39,456 nt of DNA from Zestomonas carbonaria (GTDB taxonomy: Bacteria; Pseudomonadota; Gammaproteobacteria; Pseudomonadales; Pseudomonadaceae). The notes under the pieces are model-generated. The model was not told the DNA's origin. It saw only the letters and a program-made list of their open reading frames with translations, and ran no database searches. How positions within the stretch are numbered: position 1 is the first letter of the stretch; each line of letters begins with the position of its first letter. The stretch lies in NCBI RefSeq assembly GCF_904061905.1, contig NZ_CAJFCI010000011.1, forward strand, positions 1-39,456. The letters run 5' to 3'. Both the position numbers and the translations under genes were made by a program. Positions 19,105 to 28,126 of the stretch are shown one piece after another.

Positions 19105-19536
19105 TTATTGAGTCTTAGCCACGCGCGCGAGCAACTCGTTCAACACGTCCAGCTTAGCAGAGAGTGCATCGACATCCTGGCGCGACGGAATGCCAAAGCG
19201 ATTGAGAGCGGAGGCGACGCGATCATCGAAAGCCTTCTCGATCTTGTCGAAGCGCTCTTCGACCTTACCCTTCACGCTATAGACGTTGTTCTTCACGCTG
19301 TCGATCTGGGAGTTGGCGGCCTCGACCTGTTCGGTCACCAGCTTCTTGCCCTGCTTCTCCACCTCTTCACCGGCCTTGACCAGTTCCTTCAGGTAATCGA
19401 AGCCTTCCTGCCCGGCCTTGGCATAGGCGCCCAGGCCCGCCAGCCAGATCTGACGGCCGTAGTGTTTGACGTCGGTCAGCAGGGTGGATTTATCAGCTAC
19501 CTTCTCGACTTTCTTCTTGGCGATAACTTTCGACAT
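19105..19536 (-). CDS. phaI: PHA granule-associated phasin PhaI
   Basis: A 143-residue phasin that stabilises PHA granules at the polymer-cytoplasm interface. It shares the core GRQIWLAGLGAYAKAGQEGF with PhaF and continues as an amphipathic helix and coiled coil, ending ALSAKLDVLNELLARVAKTQ, without the DNA-binding tail. ATG at 19536 is preceded by AGAGGTG; an upstream in-frame start would add 13 unlikely residues. It is the first gene of phaIF, transcribed toward phaD, and in P. putida its promoter is the main PhaD target. I could not identify the operator. Confidence 0.95.
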   Translation of the reverse strand: MSKVIAKKKVEKVADKSTLLTDVKHYGRQIWLAGLGAYAKAGQEGFDYLKELVKAGEEVEKQGKKLVTEQVEAANSQIDSVKNNVYSVKGKVEERFDKIEKAFDDRVASALNRFGIPSRQDVDALSAKLDVLNELLARVAKTQ

Positions 19537-19704
19537 GTTGCACCTCTTGCGTTCAGGTTGGGAGAACGCCCGCACAACTAAGCAGGCTTGAGGGGCAAGG
19601 TAGAGAAGAAAATTAGAAAGAACATACTAGTCCGGCCCGCCTCGCGGCCGATCCATCCCACGAATATGGGAACCCAACCGACCGCACGGCTCCCGGCCGC
19701 CGCC

Positions 19705-19980
19705 TCAAACGAGTTTCTCGTCCAGGGTTTTCTCGATCTCGCGCTTGATCGAACCGCTCAGCGCCGACAACAGCAGCCCGAGCTTCAACTCGACACGCAC
19801 GCTATCGTCGCCCACCTCGATGCGCCCATCGGCGCCGCTGCGCTTGAACTCCAGGGTATCGCCGCTCCAGCGATACCTGACGTCATACTCGCGGGCCAGG
19901 CGCTCGGCCAATTGCTCCGCCTTTTCCCGAGCGGCGGCGCGGCCGAGTGAATGAGGACGTTCGACACTGATGCGGGACAT
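19705..19980 (-). CDS. Small PHA-system family protein (PA5062-like)
   Basis: A 91-residue protein MSRISVERPHSLGRAAAREKAEQ... of the family annotated as polyhydroxyalkanoic acid system protein. It resembles a small periplasm-free binding module with a helix then beta strands (RYRWSGDTLEFKRSGADGRIEV). The function is not established; its place beside phaI suggests a granule-related role. The ATG at 19980 has AGGAG about 9 nt upstream. The open frame continues to 20139 through the heptamer array as QPPASSL repeats, which is an artefact. Its promoter must lie within 41 nt or inside the array. Confidence 0.8.
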   Translation of the reverse strand: MSRISVERPHSLGRAAAREKAEQLAERLAREYDVRYRWSGDTLEFKRSGADGRIEVGDDSVRVELKLGLLLSALSGSIKREIEKTLDEKLV

Positions 19981-20021
19981 GGGACGGCTCCTGACTGCGA
20001 CCTGACGTCGCATCACTATAC

Positions 20022-20119
20022 AGGCTGGAGGCTGGAGGCTGGAGGCTGGAGGCTGGAGGCTGGAGGCTGGAGGCTGGAGGCTGGAGGCTGGAGGCTGGAG
20101 GCTGGAGGCTGGAGGCTGG
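20022..20119. repeat. Heptamer tandem array (AGGCTGG), 14 units
   Basis: Fourteen perfect AGGCTGG units (98 bp) begin 42 nt upstream of the small PHA-system gene's start codon and run into the shared 171-bp block. This is the complete array, in contrast to the truncated one at 1-77. Confidence 0.97.
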
Positions 20120-20355
20120 ACAGCGTTCTGGCCATGCACCTCCTACGTCAAACCTTTTTTCGTGGCCATGGAACTGGGCGTCCCCGCCGATCCTACAGGT
20201 CAACATCGATGCCGACCTGTAGGAGCGCGCCATGCGCGCGATCCCCAGCAACGCCAAAGCATCGCCAGCAAGCTGGCTCCTACAAAAGCGAACGAGCGAG
20301 GGGGACGCCCACACCACCCCAAGCCGCCTTTTCGTTCAGCCTTCCAGCCTCCAGC
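20120..20355. repeat. REP-containing repeat block C and inverted heptamer end
   Basis: 20120-20290 is identical as read to 78-248, including the REP hairpin. The GTAGCCCGG and GTAGGGTGCGCC modules of elements A and B are absent here, replaced by about 45 bp of unrelated sequence. The element ends with the inverted heptamer segment at 20336-20355 (TCAGCCTTCCAGCCTCCAGC). With the array it fills 20022-20355; the remaining 58 bp is the ubiE leader. Confidence 0.85.
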
Positions 20356-20413
20356 GCCCTTACCGGCTTTTTGGGTTTAGAATGCCCGGCATTCTCTTTC
20401 CGGTGACAGCCTC

Positions 20414-21184
20414 ATGAACGATCCGCGCAAAGGCAGCGATGCCGAACCCACTACCCACTTCGGCTACCAGAGCGTGCCGGAGAGCCAGAAGGCCGGGAAG
20501 GTCGCCGAGGTGTTCCATTCGGTGGCGGCCAAGTACGACCTGATGAACGACCTGATGTCCGGCGGCGTCCACCGCTTGTGGAAGCGCTTCACCATCGAGC
20601 TGTCCGGCGTGCGCCCGGGCAACCGCGTGCTGGACATCGCCGGTGGCACCGGCGACCTGACCCGCCAGTTCTCGCGGCTGGTCGGCCCGAGCGGCGAAGT
20701 GGTGCTGGCCGACATCAATGCCTCGATGCTCAAGGTCGGCCGCGACAAGCTGCTCGACAGCGGCGTCGCCGGCAACGTCAGCTTCGTCCAGGCCGACGCG
20801 GAAAAGCTGCCGTTCCCCGACAACCACTTCGACTGCGTGACCATCGCCTTCGGCCTGCGCAACGTCACCCACAAGGAAGACGCCCTGCGCTCCATGCTGC
20901 GCGTGCTCAAGCCGGGTGGCCGCCTGCTGGTGCTGGAGTTCTCCAAGCCCACCAGCAACCTGCTGGGCAAGGCCTACGACGCCTACTCCTTCACCCTGCT
21001 GCCGCTGATGGGCAAGCTGGTCACCAACGACGCCGAGAGCTACCGCTACCTGGCCGAGTCGATCCGCATGCACCCGGACCAGGAAACCCTGAAGGGGATG
21101 ATGGTCGATGCCGGTTTCGAGCGCGTCACCTACCACAACATGACCGGCGGCATCGTCGCCCTGCACCGCGGCATCAAGCCCTGA
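20414..21184 (+). CDS. ubiE: Ubiquinone/menaquinone biosynthesis C-methyltransferase UbiE
   Basis: A 256-residue SAM-dependent methyltransferase for the C-methylation step of ubiquinone (and demethylmenaquinone where present). Signatures are the N-terminal [23 protein letters not shown], the SAM motif [11 protein letters not shown] (72-82), and the downstream FGLRNV and LRVLKPGG. Start is ATG at 20414. Its TGA overlaps the ubiJ ATG by one base (TGATG), so ubiE, ubiJ and ubiB form a tightly coupled operon. It is close to the repeat element, which may contain its promoter. Confidence 0.97.
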   Translation: MNDPRKGSDAEPTTHFGYQSVPESQKAGKVAEVFHSVAAKYDLMNDLMSGGVHRLWKRFTIELSGVRPGNRVLDIAGGTGDLTRQFSRLVGPSGEVVLADINASMLKVGRDKLLDSGVAGNVSFVQADAEKLPFPDNHFDCVTIAFGLRNVTHKEDALRSMLRVLKPGGRLLVLEFSKPTSNLLGKAYDAYSFTLLPLMGKLVTNDAESYRYLAESIRMHPDQETLKGMMVDAGFERVTYHNMTGGIVALHRGIKP

Positions 21185-21807
21185 TGCTGACCCAGGCCGT
21201 GCTGGCCGGCGTCGAAGCCGGCCTCAATCGCGTGCTGCGCATGGACGCCACCGCCCTGCCGCGCCTGGCGCCACTGGCCGGCCGGGTGATCGCCGTCGAC
21301 TGCCGCGCCCCGGCGCTGCAACTGTTCCTGCTGCCCTCCGCCGACGGCCTGCGCCTGGCCGCACGCTGGGAAGCGCCCGCCGACTGCTACCTGAGAGCGC
21401 CGGCCAGCAGCCTGCTGCGCCTGGCGTTGAGCAGCGACAAGACCGGCGTGCTGCACGGCCCGGAAGTCGAGCTGGACGGCGACAGCGCCCTGCTGATGGA
21501 ACTCGCCGGCATCCTCCAGGACCTCGAACTGGACTGGGAGTACGAGCTGTCGCGCTGGCTCGGCCCGCTGGCCACGCCGCTGCTCGCCGGCCACATCAGG
21601 ATGCGCGCGCGCTGGGCCGGGCACGGCCTGGACAGCATCAAGCAGAGCCTCGCCGACTACCTCAGCGAAGAGTCGCGCAGCCTGGTCGGCCGCCAGGAAG
21701 CCGAAGCCCGCTTCGCCGAACTGGACCGCCTCAAACTCGCGCTCGACCGCCTCGAGGCGCGCGTCGACCGTCTCTCATCCACCTCCCGATCCGACAACCC
21801 TGCATGA
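21184..21807 (+). CDS. ubiJ: Ubiquinone biosynthesis accessory factor UbiJ (SCP2 domain)
   Basis: A 207-residue protein with an N-terminal SCP2-like lipid-binding domain (about 15-120) and a C-terminal coiled coil ([24 protein letters not shown], about 175-198). UbiJ binds ubiquinone intermediates in the soluble Ubi complex. Its position between ubiE and ubiB is diagnostic. Start ATG at 21184 overlaps the ubiE stop; its own stop overlaps the ubiB start (ATGA). Confidence 0.9.
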   Translation: MLTQAVLAGVEAGLNRVLRMDATALPRLAPLAGRVIAVDCRAPALQLFLLPSADGLRLAARWEAPADCYLRAPASSLLRLALSSDKTGVLHGPEVELDGDSALLMELAGILQDLELDWEYELSRWLGPLATPLLAGHIRMRARWAGHGLDSIKQSLADYLSEESRSLVGRQEAEARFAELDRLKLALDRLEARVDRLSSTSRSDNPA

Positions 21808-23408
21808 AGCTGCTTGCCGTCCGCCGTCTGCTGACCATCCAGAGCGTGGTCATCCGCTACCGCCTCGACGACCTGTTGTTCGGCCTGCCGCTGCCCTGGT
21901 GGCTCGCCGCCACGCGTTTCCTGCTGCCCTGGCGCTGGCTGCCGCGCCGGCAACTGCAGCTTTCGCGTGGCGAGAGCCTGCGCCTGGCGTTGCAGGACCT
22001 CGGGCCGATCTTCATCAAGTTCGGTCAGTTGCTCTCGACCCGCCGCGACCTGCTGCCGCCGGACATCGCCGACGAACTGGCCAAGTTGCAGGACCAAGTG
22101 CCGCCCTTCGATCCCGAGCGCTCGGTGGCGCTGATCGAGGAACAGCTCGGCGCCAAGGTGAACAGCCTGTTCGCCCACTTCGACAGCCAGCCGCTGGCCT
22201 CCGCCTCGGTCGCCCAGGTTCACGCCGCGCAGCTCCGCAGCGGCGAGGAAGTGGTGGTCAAGGTGATCCGTCCCGGCCTCAAGCCGGTGATCCGCGCCGA
22301 CCTGGCCTGGCTGTTCCTGCTCGCCCGGCTGGCCGAGAGGATTTCCACCGAAGCCCGCCGCCTGCACCCGGTGGAAGTGGTCAGCGACTACGAGAAGACC
22401 ATCTACGACGAGCTCGACCTGCTCCGCGAGGCGGCCAACGCCAGCCAGTTGCGGCGCAACTTCGACGGCTCGCCGCTGCTCTACGTGCCGCAGGTCTACT
22501 GGGACCTGTGCCGGCCCAAGGTGCTGGTGATGGAGCGCATTTACGGCGTGCCGGTGACCGACATGGAAAGCCTCGCCGACCAGCGCACCAACCTCAAGAT
22601 GCTCGCCGAGCGCGGCGTGGAGATCTTCTTCACCCAGGTGTTCCGCGACAGCTTCTTCCACGCCGACATGCACCCCGGCAACATCTTCGTCAGCACCCGC
22701 ACGCCGTGGAGCCCGCAGTACATCGCCATCGACTGCGGCATCGTCGGCAGCCTCACCCCCGAGGACCAGGACTACCTGGCGCGCAACCTGATCGCCTTCT
22801 TCAAGCGCGACTACCGCAAGGTGGCGCAACTGCACATCGACTCCGGCTGGGTGCCGGCGGGCACCCGGGTCAACGACTTCGAGGCGGCGATCCGCACCGT
22901 CTGCGAACCGATCTTCGAACGCCCGCTCAAGGACATCTCCTTCGGCCAGTTGCTGCTGCGCCTGTTCCAGACCGCGCGGCGCTTCAACATGGAAATCCAG
23001 CCGCAACTGGTGCTGCTGCAGAAGACCCTGCTCAACATCGAAGGGCTCGGCCGCCAGTTGTACCCGGACCTCGACCTGTGGAGCACCGCCGCGCCCTTCC
23101 TGGAGCGCTGGATGCGCGAACGGGTCAGCCCGCGCCAGTTGCTCGGCAACCTGCAGAGCCAGGTGGAACAGGTGCCGCACCTGGCCCATATGACCCGCGA
23201 CCTGCTCGAACGCCTGTCGCAACCGCACCTCGAAGACCCGCAGCCGCCGCGTGCGCGACCGCGCGACACCTGGCTGCTGCGCCTGTCCGGCGCGCTGCTG
23301 CTGGGAGGCGCCGGCGTGCTCGCCGCCAGCGGCCCGGTGTTGGCTGTCAGCGCCTGGCCGGCCTGGCTGATGGCCGCCGCCGGGCTGTATCTGGTGCTGC
23401 GCCGATAG
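21804..23408 (+). CDS. ubiB: UbiB kinase-like ATPase of ubiquinone biosynthesis
   Basis: A 534-residue member of the ADCK/UbiB atypical kinase family, needed for ubiquinone synthesis, probably by extracting lipid intermediates from the membrane. Family marks are the KxGQ motif IKFGQ (71-75), the Ala-rich loop [10 protein letters not shown] (133-142), Lys153 in [13 protein letters not shown] (286-293) and the metal-binding Asp310 in AIDCG. The last 60 residues form two membrane helices ([19 protein letters not shown] and [16 protein letters not shown]). ATGA overlap with ubiJ. A 146-nt gap then precedes hisI. Confidence 0.96.
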   Translation: MKLLAVRRLLTIQSVVIRYRLDDLLFGLPLPWWLAATRFLLPWRWLPRRQLQLSRGESLRLALQDLGPIFIKFGQLLSTRRDLLPPDIADELAKLQDQVPPFDPERSVALIEEQLGAKVNSLFAHFDSQPLASASVAQVHAAQLRSGEEVVVKVIRPGLKPVIRADLAWLFLLARLAERISTEARRLHPVEVVSDYEKTIYDELDLLREAANASQLRRNFDGSPLLYVPQVYWDLCRPKVLVMERIYGVPVTDMESLADQRTNLKMLAERGVEIFFTQVFRDSFFHADMHPGNIFVSTRTPWSPQYIAIDCGIVGSLTPEDQDYLARNLIAFFKRDYRKVAQLHIDSGWVPAGTRVNDFEAAIRTVCEPIFERPLKDISFGQLLLRLFQTARRFNMEIQPQLVLLQKTLLNIEGLGRQLYPDLDLWSTAAPFLERWMRERVSPRQLLGNLQSQVEQVPHLAHMTRDLLERLSQPHLEDPQPPRARPRDTWLLRLSGALLLGGAGVLAASGPVLAVSAWPAWLMAAAGLYLVLRR

Positions 23409-23554
23409 CCAGTTGCGGCCATGGCTGGCAAACTTGATCCAATGCAAGGTGGACCGGGCGGGATTCTGCTGAAGTTCACCAGACCTTCCGGTGGACAGGG
23501 GCGGAACGCCGCCCGGCCCGCCCCACGAACCGGCCCCGACGGGCGGAACCGCGA

Positions 23555-23956
23555 ATGACCGACTGGCTAGACGAAATCAACTGGAACGAAGACGGCCTGG
23601 TGCCGGCGATTGCCCAGGACCACAAGACCGGCCGCGTGCTGATGATGGCCTGGATGAACCGCGAGGCGCTGGCGCTGACCGCCAGCGAGCAGCGTGCCAT
23701 CTACTGGTCGCGCTCGCGTGGCAGGCTGTGGCGCAAGGGCGAGGAATCCGGCCACGTGCAGAAGCTCCACGAACTGCGCCTGGACTGCGACGCCGACGTG
23801 ATCGTCCTCATGGTCGAGCAGCTTGGCGGCATCGCCTGTCACACAGGACGGGAAAGCTGCTTCTACCGGGTCTTCGAGAACGGCGCCTGGAAAACCGTCG
23901 ACCCGGTGCTCAAGGACCCGCACGCCATCTACCACACGGGACACGCCCATGAGTGA
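23555..23956 (+). CDS. hisI: Phosphoribosyl-AMP cyclohydrolase
   Basis: A 133-residue zinc enzyme that opens the purine ring of PR-AMP in the third step of histidine biosynthesis. It has the conserved motifs [16 protein letters not shown], the metal-binding DCDAD, and CHTGRESCF with its two cysteines. It is separate from the HisE activity, as in other pseudomonads. The stop codon overlaps the hisE start by 8 nt, which implies translational coupling. Confidence 0.97.
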   Translation: MTDWLDEINWNEDGLVPAIAQDHKTGRVLMMAWMNREALALTASEQRAIYWSRSRGRLWRKGEESGHVQKLHELRLDCDADVIVLMVEQLGGIACHTGRESCFYRVFENGAWKTVDPVLKDPHAIYHTGHAHE

Positions 23957-24284
23957 CACCCTGACCCGCCTGGCCGAGGTGCTGGAGTCGCGCAAGGGCG
24001 CGGCGCCGGACAGCTCCTACGTGGCCAGCCTGTACCACAAGGGCCTGAACAAGATCCTGGAGAAGGTCGGCGAGGAAGCGGTGGAAACCATCCTCGCCGC
24101 CAAGGACGTCGCCGCCGGTGGCGACAGCAAGGACCTGATCTACGAAACCGCCGACCTGTGGTTCCACAGCCTGGTCATGCTCGCCGCCCTCGGCCAGCAT
24201 CCGCAGGCCGTGCTGGACGAACTGGAGCGGCGCTTCGGGCTGTCCGGGCATGCCGAGAAGGCCGCCCGCACACCCTCCGCATAA
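23949..24284 (+). CDS. hisE: Phosphoribosyl-ATP pyrophosphatase
   Basis: A 111-residue all-helical pyrophosphatase that converts PR-ATP to PR-AMP, the reaction just before HisI. The MazG-like motif [15 protein letters not shown] with acidic metal ligands and [12 protein letters not shown] is typical. Start ATG at 23949 lies inside the end of hisI; an earlier in-frame start at 23823 would only read hisI out of frame. tatA follows after 22 nt, so his and tat genes may share a transcript. Confidence 0.96.
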   Translation: MSDTLTRLAEVLESRKGAAPDSSYVASLYHKGLNKILEKVGEEAVETILAAKDVAAGGDSKDLIYETADLWFHSLVMLAALGQHPQAVLDELERRFGLSGHAEKAARTPSA

Positions 24285-24306
24285 AACAATCAGCGAGGAC
24301 AAACGA

Positions 24307-24558
24307 ATGGGCATTTTCGATTGGAAACACTGGGTGGTCATCCTCATCGTGGTGGTCCTGGTGTTCGGAACCAAGAAACTGAAGAACCTCGGCAGCGACC
24401 TGGGCGAGACCATCAAGGGTTTCCGCAAGGCCATGAACGAGGAAGAGACCAAGCCCGAGCAGCCGGCCCAGCCCGCACAGTCGAGCGCGCCGCTGAACCA
24501 GCCGCAGACCATCGACGCCCAGGCGCAGAAGGTCGAAGAGCCGGTGAAGAAGGACTGA
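24307..24558 (+). CDS. tatA: Sec-independent translocase subunit TatA
   Basis: An 83-residue pore-forming subunit of the twin-arginine translocase. It has a short N-terminal membrane helix ([16 protein letters not shown]) with the FGTKKL hinge, an amphipathic helix ([15 protein letters not shown]) and a charged tail. ATG at 24307 has GAGGA 6-10 nt upstream. One base separates it from tatB. Confidence 0.96.
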   Translation: MGIFDWKHWVVILIVVVLVFGTKKLKNLGSDLGETIKGFRKAMNEEETKPEQPAQPAQSSAPLNQPQTIDAQAQKVEEPVKKD

Positions 24559-24559
24559 A

Positions 24560-24913
24560 ATGTTCGGTATCGGCTTCAGCGAGCTGCTGCTGGTCGGCCT
24601 GGTCGCCCTGCTGGTGCTCGGCCCCGAACGCCTGCCCGGCGCGGCGCGTACCGCCGGGCTGTGGATCGGCCGTCTGAAACGCAGCTTCAACGCCATCAAG
24701 CAGGAGGTCGAGCGCGAGATCGGCGCCGACGAGATCCGCCGCCAGTTGCATAACGAGCAGATCCTCGCCATGGAGCAGGAACTGAAGAACAAGATCGCCC
24801 CGCCGCCGGTCTCCACGCCGGGCACCGCCGAGCCGGAAAGCCCGCCGCCCGTGACTCCCGCCCCGGCGTCGACCGCCCAACCCGAAGCGCCCCAGCCGCC
24901 GCGTACCCCATGA
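24560..24913 (+). CDS. tatB: Sec-independent translocase subunit TatB
   Basis: A 117-residue subunit that forms the Tat substrate receptor together with TatC. The N-terminus [20 protein letters not shown] has Glu8 and the GPERLP hinge, both conserved in TatB. A long amphipathic helix and a Pro-rich tail follow. It overlaps tatC by 4 nt (ATGA). Confidence 0.96.
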   Translation: MFGIGFSELLLVGLVALLVLGPERLPGAARTAGLWIGRLKRSFNAIKQEVEREIGADEIRRQLHNEQILAMEQELKNKIAPPPVSTPGTAEPESPPPVTPAPASTAQPEAPQPPRTP

Positions 24914-25701
24914 GCGATTCGAAACCCGAAGACGACCAGGAAATGCCCCTGGTCTCGCACCTCACCGAACTGCGTACCCGCCTGCTGCGCTGCGTGGGCG
25001 CGGTGTTCCTGATCTTCCTCGGGCTGTTCTACTTCGCCCAGCAGATCTACACCCTGGTCTCCGCGCCGCTGCGCAAGTACCTGCCGGAAGGCGCGACGAT
25101 GATCGCCACCGACGTCGCCTCGCCGTTCCTCACGCCGTTCAAGCTGACCGCCATGGTGGCGCTGTTCCTCGCCATGCCGGTGATTCTCCAGCAGATCTGG
25201 GGCTTCATCGCGCCCGGCCTGTACAAGCACGAGAAGCGCATCGCCATCCCGCTGCTGATCTCCAGCATCATCCTGTTCTACGGCGGCATGGCCTTCGCCT
25301 ACTTCCTGGTGTTCCCGGTGATCTTCCACTTCTTCGCCAGCGTGACCCCGGAAGGCGTGTCGATGATGACCGATATCTCGAGCTATCTCGACTTCGTCAT
25401 GACCCTGTTCTTCGCCTTCGGCGTGGCCTTCGAGATCCCCGTGGCGGTGGTGCTGCTGATCTGGATCGGCGTGGTCGACGTCGACTACCTGCGCAAGATC
25501 CGTCCCTACGTGATCATCGGCTGCTTCGTGGTCGGCATGATCCTCACCCCGCCGGACGTGTTCTCGCAGACCATGCTGGCGGTGCCCATGTGGCTGCTGT
25601 TCGAGCTGGGCATCCTCGCCGGCAGCCTGATCCGCAAGCGCCACGAGCACCCTGCCGACGAAGCCCCGCCGCAGGACCAGCCGCCCTCCGTGCAACCGTG
25701 A
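24910..25701 (+). CDS. tatC: Sec-independent translocase subunit TatC
   Basis: A 263-residue integral membrane protein with six predicted helices that recognises twin-arginine signal peptides. The N-terminal motif [12 protein letters not shown] is the signal-peptide contact region, and PFLTPFK and the central helices fit the family. The stop overlaps the GTG start of rsmE by 4 nt, so tatABC-rsmE is one coupled unit. Confidence 0.97.
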   Translation: MSDSKPEDDQEMPLVSHLTELRTRLLRCVGAVFLIFLGLFYFAQQIYTLVSAPLRKYLPEGATMIATDVASPFLTPFKLTAMVALFLAMPVILQQIWGFIAPGLYKHEKRIAIPLLISSIILFYGGMAFAYFLVFPVIFHFFASVTPEGVSMMTDISSYLDFVMTLFFAFGVAFEIPVAVVLLIWIGVVDVDYLRKIRPYVIIGCFVVGMILTPPDVFSQTMLAVPMWLLFELGILAGSLIRKRHEHPADEAPPQDQPPSVQP

Positions 25702-26405
25702 ACCTGCTGCTGCTGGAAGACGCCGACTTCGTCGCCGACGACCGCGCCGTACTGCGCGGTCGTCGCTTGCGCCACCTGCACGAGGTGCACCAGGCCGAGA
25801 GTGGCGACAGCCTGCGCGTCGGCCGCCTCGGCGGGCTGATGGGCAGCGGCACCCTGCTGCGCCTGGAAGCCGACGAAGCGGAACTGCGGGTACGACTCGA
25901 CACCCCGCCGCCGGCCAAGCTGCCGCTCACCCTGCTGCTCGCCCTGCCGCGCCCGAAAATGCTCAAGCGCGTGCTGCAGACCGTCGCCGCCATGGGCGTG
26001 CCGCGCCTGATACTGCTCAACAGTTACCGGGTGGAAAAGAGCTTCTGGCAGACCCCCTTCCTCACGCCGGAAGCGATCCGCGAACAACTCGTCCTCGGCC
26101 TGGAGCAGGCGCGCGATACCGTGCTGCCCGAGGTCAGCATCGAGAAACGCTTCAAACCCTTCGTCGAAGACCGCCTGCCGGCCGTGGCGGAAGACACCCT
26201 GGGCCTGGTCGGCCATCCCGGCAACCATCCACCCTGCCCACGCGCGGTGGAACGCCCGGTGACCCTGGCCATCGGCCCGGAAGGCGGCTGGATCCCCTAC
26301 GAAGTGGACAAGCTCCGCGAAGCCGGCCTACAACCGGTCCAGCTCGGCGAGCGCATCCTGCGCGTGGAAACCGCCGTGCCGGCGCTGCTGGCGCGGCTGT
26401 TCTGA
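25698..26405 (+). CDS. rsmE: 16S rRNA (uracil(1498)-N3)-methyltransferase
   Basis: A 235-residue SPOUT-class methyltransferase acting on U1498 of 16S rRNA. A small N-terminal PUA-like domain ([23 protein letters not shown]) is followed by the trefoil-knot domain with AIGPEGGW and [11 protein letters not shown]. The GTG at 25698 overlaps tatC (GTGA) and gives the family start (M)[10 protein letters not shown]; the frame is open further upstream only as a tatC shadow. Confidence 0.95.
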   Translation: MNLLLLEDADFVADDRAVLRGRRLRHLHEVHQAESGDSLRVGRLGGLMGSGTLLRLEADEAELRVRLDTPPPAKLPLTLLLALPRPKMLKRVLQTVAAMGVPRLILLNSYRVEKSFWQTPFLTPEAIREQLVLGLEQARDTVLPEVSIEKRFKPFVEDRLPAVAEDTLGLVGHPGNHPPCPRAVERPVTLAIGPEGGWIPYEVDKLREAGLQPVQLGERILRVETAVPALLARLF

Positions 26406-26413
26406 ATCCCCCG

Positions 26414-26522
26414 TAGGGTGGGCTTCAGCCCACCAAAAAAGAACTCGACTCCGCTTGGTGGGCTGAAGCCCACCCTACGACACTGCGTCGCCTTCTCGTC
26501 GGTGCGCACGGCGCACCCTACT
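26414..26522. repeat. Inverted repeat GTAGGGTGGGCTTCAGCCCACCA with a partial second module
   Basis: The left arm (26414-26436, 23 nt) and right arm (26457-26478, 22 nt) are complementary apart from one missing G. They could form a large hairpin after rsmE. A half copy of the GGTGCGC...GCACCCTAC module follows (about 26499-26520) and runs into the stop codon of the HxlR gene. Confidence 0.8.
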
Positions 26523-27012
26523 ACGGCACCTGGCGATGCCAGTGCGGCGGCAACAACTGCCCCTCGTAGGCCGGCGCCTCGCGCAGTTCGACGTCCTGCG
26601 GCAGCAGCGGCTCGCCGCATTCCGAGCAGACCAGTACGCCGTGCATCACCTGCCCACAGCCCTTGTGCACATGGCGGATCGGCGCGCCCTCGGGGCCGGC
26701 CAGGTGGCGGTCGCCCCAGTTGACCAGGGCGAGGATCGCCGGGTGCAGCTCGCGACCACGCGCGGTCAGGCGGTAATCCTCGCGGCGCGGGCGTTCCTGG
26801 TAGACGACCTTGTCGAGCACCTGCGCCTGCACCAGGGTCTTCAGCCGGTCGGCCAGCACGTGGCGAGTGATGCCCAGGCGCTGCTGGAAATCCTCGAAAC
26901 GGCGCACGCCGAGGAACGCCTCGCGCAGCACCAGCAGGGTCCAGCGGTCGCCAACCACCGCCAGGGTGCGCGACAGCGAGCAGGGTTGTTGGTCGAGTTC
27001 TTCCCAGCGCAT
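26521..27012 (-). CDS. HxlR-family transcriptional regulator with C-terminal zinc-ribbon-like tail
   Basis: A 163-residue winged-helix regulator. The HxlR domain (about 8-100) has the N-terminal Cys11 seen in redox-sensing members, then VVGDRWTLLVLREAFLGVRRFEDFQQRLGI and DRLKTLVQAQVLDKVVYQERPRREDYRLTARG. An extra C-terminal tail holds His114, His116, Cys119, Cys129 and Cys132 (CGQV...CSECG) and could bind zinc. It is divergent from the SDR-like gene, and paired inverted repeats lie between them. The most likely role is repression of that neighbour in response to an electrophile or oxidant; this is an inference. The long open frame upstream of 27012 is a shadow. Confidence 0.85.
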   Translation of the reverse strand: MRWEELDQQPCSLSRTLAVVGDRWTLLVLREAFLGVRRFEDFQQRLGITRHVLADRLKTLVQAQVLDKVVYQERPRREDYRLTARGRELHPAILALVNWGDRHLAGPEGAPIRHVHKGCGQVMHGVLVCSECGEPLLPQDVELREAPAYEGQLLPPHWHRQVP

Positions 27013-27048
27013 GTCCGGCCCTCCATCGGGTAATGGCGCTACTCTAGC

Positions 27049-27077
27049 TTGACAGGTTCCAAAAAGGAACTGACTAT
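27049..27077 (+). promoter_or_regulatory. Sigma-70 promoter of the SDR-like gene
   Basis: TTGACA (27049-27054) is a perfect -35 box. A 17-nt spacer leads to GACTAT (27072-27077), a weak -10. The first GTTCC inverted repeat lies within the spacer, where a bound repressor would block polymerase. Confidence 0.55.
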
Positions 27078-27100
27078 CCATGCCAGTTCCAAAACAGAAC
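27056..27100. promoter_or_regulatory. Paired operator candidates for the HxlR regulator
   Basis: Two 15-bp sites, GTTCCAAAAAGGAAC (27056-27070) and GTTCCAAAACAGAAC (27086-27100), start exactly 30 bp apart, about three helical turns. The first is a perfect 5-bp inverted repeat with an A5 centre; the second has one mismatch. They fit two bound dimers on one face of the DNA. Assignment to the adjacent regulator is inferred from position. Confidence 0.65.
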
Positions 27101-27123
27101 CGATAAGAACAGGAGGAACGGCC

Positions 27124-27852
27124 ATGGCCGAACGCAAGGCGGTACTGGTAGTGGGAGCCGGCGATGCCACCGGCGGAGCGATCGCCAGGCGCTTCGCCCG
27201 CGAGGGTTATGTCGCCTGCGTGGCACGGCGCAACGCCGACAAGCTGGAGCCACTGGTCACCGAGATCCAGGCCGCCGGCGGCGAGGCACGGGCGTTCGGC
27301 TGCGATGCGCGGGTCGAGGAGCAGGTGCTGGAGATGTTCGGCACCATCGAGCGCGAGATCGGCCCGCTGGAAGTCGTGGTGTTCAACATCGGCGCCAACG
27401 TGCAATTCTCCATCACCGAAACCACCGAGCGCGTCTATCGCAAGGTCTGGGAGATGGCCACCCTGGCCGGCTTCCTCACCGGTCGCGAAGCCGCCAAGAT
27501 CATGCTGCCGCGCGGTCGCGGCACCATCATCTTCACCGGCGCCACCGCCTCGCTGCGCGGCCGCGCCGGCTTCGCCGCGTTCGCCAGCGCCAAGTTCGCC
27601 CTGCGCGCCCTGGCCCAGAGCATGGCCCGCGAACTGGGTCCGCAGGGTATCCACGTCGCCCACCCGGTGATCGACGGCGCCATCGACACCGCCTTCATCC
27701 GCGACACCTTCCCCGAGCTCTACGAGCGCAAGGAGCAGGACGGCATCCTCAACCCCGAACACATCGCCGACACCTACTGGCAGATCCACTGCCAGCCGCG
27801 CGACTGCTGGGTTCACGAGCTGGACCTGCGGCCGTGGAGCGAAACGTTCTGA
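27124..27852 (+). CDS. SDR-fold protein lacking the usual Ser-Tyr catalytic pair
   Basis: A 242-residue short-chain dehydrogenase/reductase-fold protein. The nucleotide-binding loop is GAGDATGGA (11-19), a variant of TGxxxGxG, followed by ARRFAREGY and a CDAR motif. Lining FTGATASLRGRAG up with other SDRs puts Ala140 at the catalytic Ser and Phe153 (FASAK) at the Tyr, while Lys157 remains. It may therefore be a binding protein or use another chemistry. AGGAGG lies 8 nt before the ATG. It is divergent from the HxlR regulator and probably controlled by it. Substrate unknown. Confidence 0.8.
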   Translation: MAERKAVLVVGAGDATGGAIARRFAREGYVACVARRNADKLEPLVTEIQAAGGEARAFGCDARVEEQVLEMFGTIEREIGPLEVVVFNIGANVQFSITETTERVYRKVWEMATLAGFLTGREAAKIMLPRGRGTIIFTGATASLRGRAGFAAFASAKFALRALAQSMARELGPQGIHVAHPVIDGAIDTAFIRDTFPELYERKEQDGILNPEHIADTYWQIHCQPRDCWVHELDLRPWSETF

Positions 27853-27855
27853 GCG

Positions 27856-28066
27856 TAGGGTGCGCCGTGCGCCCGGCACTGAGGCCAAACAAGCGCATGG
27901 ACAGCCATGATCCCGGCGTAGGCGTGTTTGGTATCGGAAACCCGGCCCCTCACCCCAACCCTCTCCCGAAGGGAGAGGGCAGAATGGCGCTGCAGGAAAA
28001 CATGGAGTCCGACGGCACGCACAGATGCTCCCCTCTCCCTCCGGGAGAGGGGCCGGGGGTGAGGGA
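27856..28066. repeat. Intergenic repeats between the SDR-like gene and the isomerase gene
   Basis: A half GTAGGGTGCGCCGTGCGC module lies at 27856-27874. Two facing segments follow at about 27949-27985 (CCCTCACCCCAACCCTCTCC and a GGGAGAGGG partner) and 28028-28066 (CCCCTCTCCC/GGGAGAGGGG, then GGGGGTGAGGG). Together these form an inverted repeat of the widespread proteobacterial CCCTCACCCC...GAGAGGG type. No gene is seen. Confidence 0.75.
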
Positions 28067-28126
28067 GCGGAATTGATAACAGCTCCTGCCCCCACGCCAC
28101 CCACCTGAGAAAACAAGGACAACAAC

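Noticed and set aside
19981..20139. N-terminal extension of the small PHA-system protein made of QPPASSL repeats
   Set aside because: It is a translation of the tandem heptamers. A good ribosome site precedes the ATG at 19980, and the family is about 90 residues.
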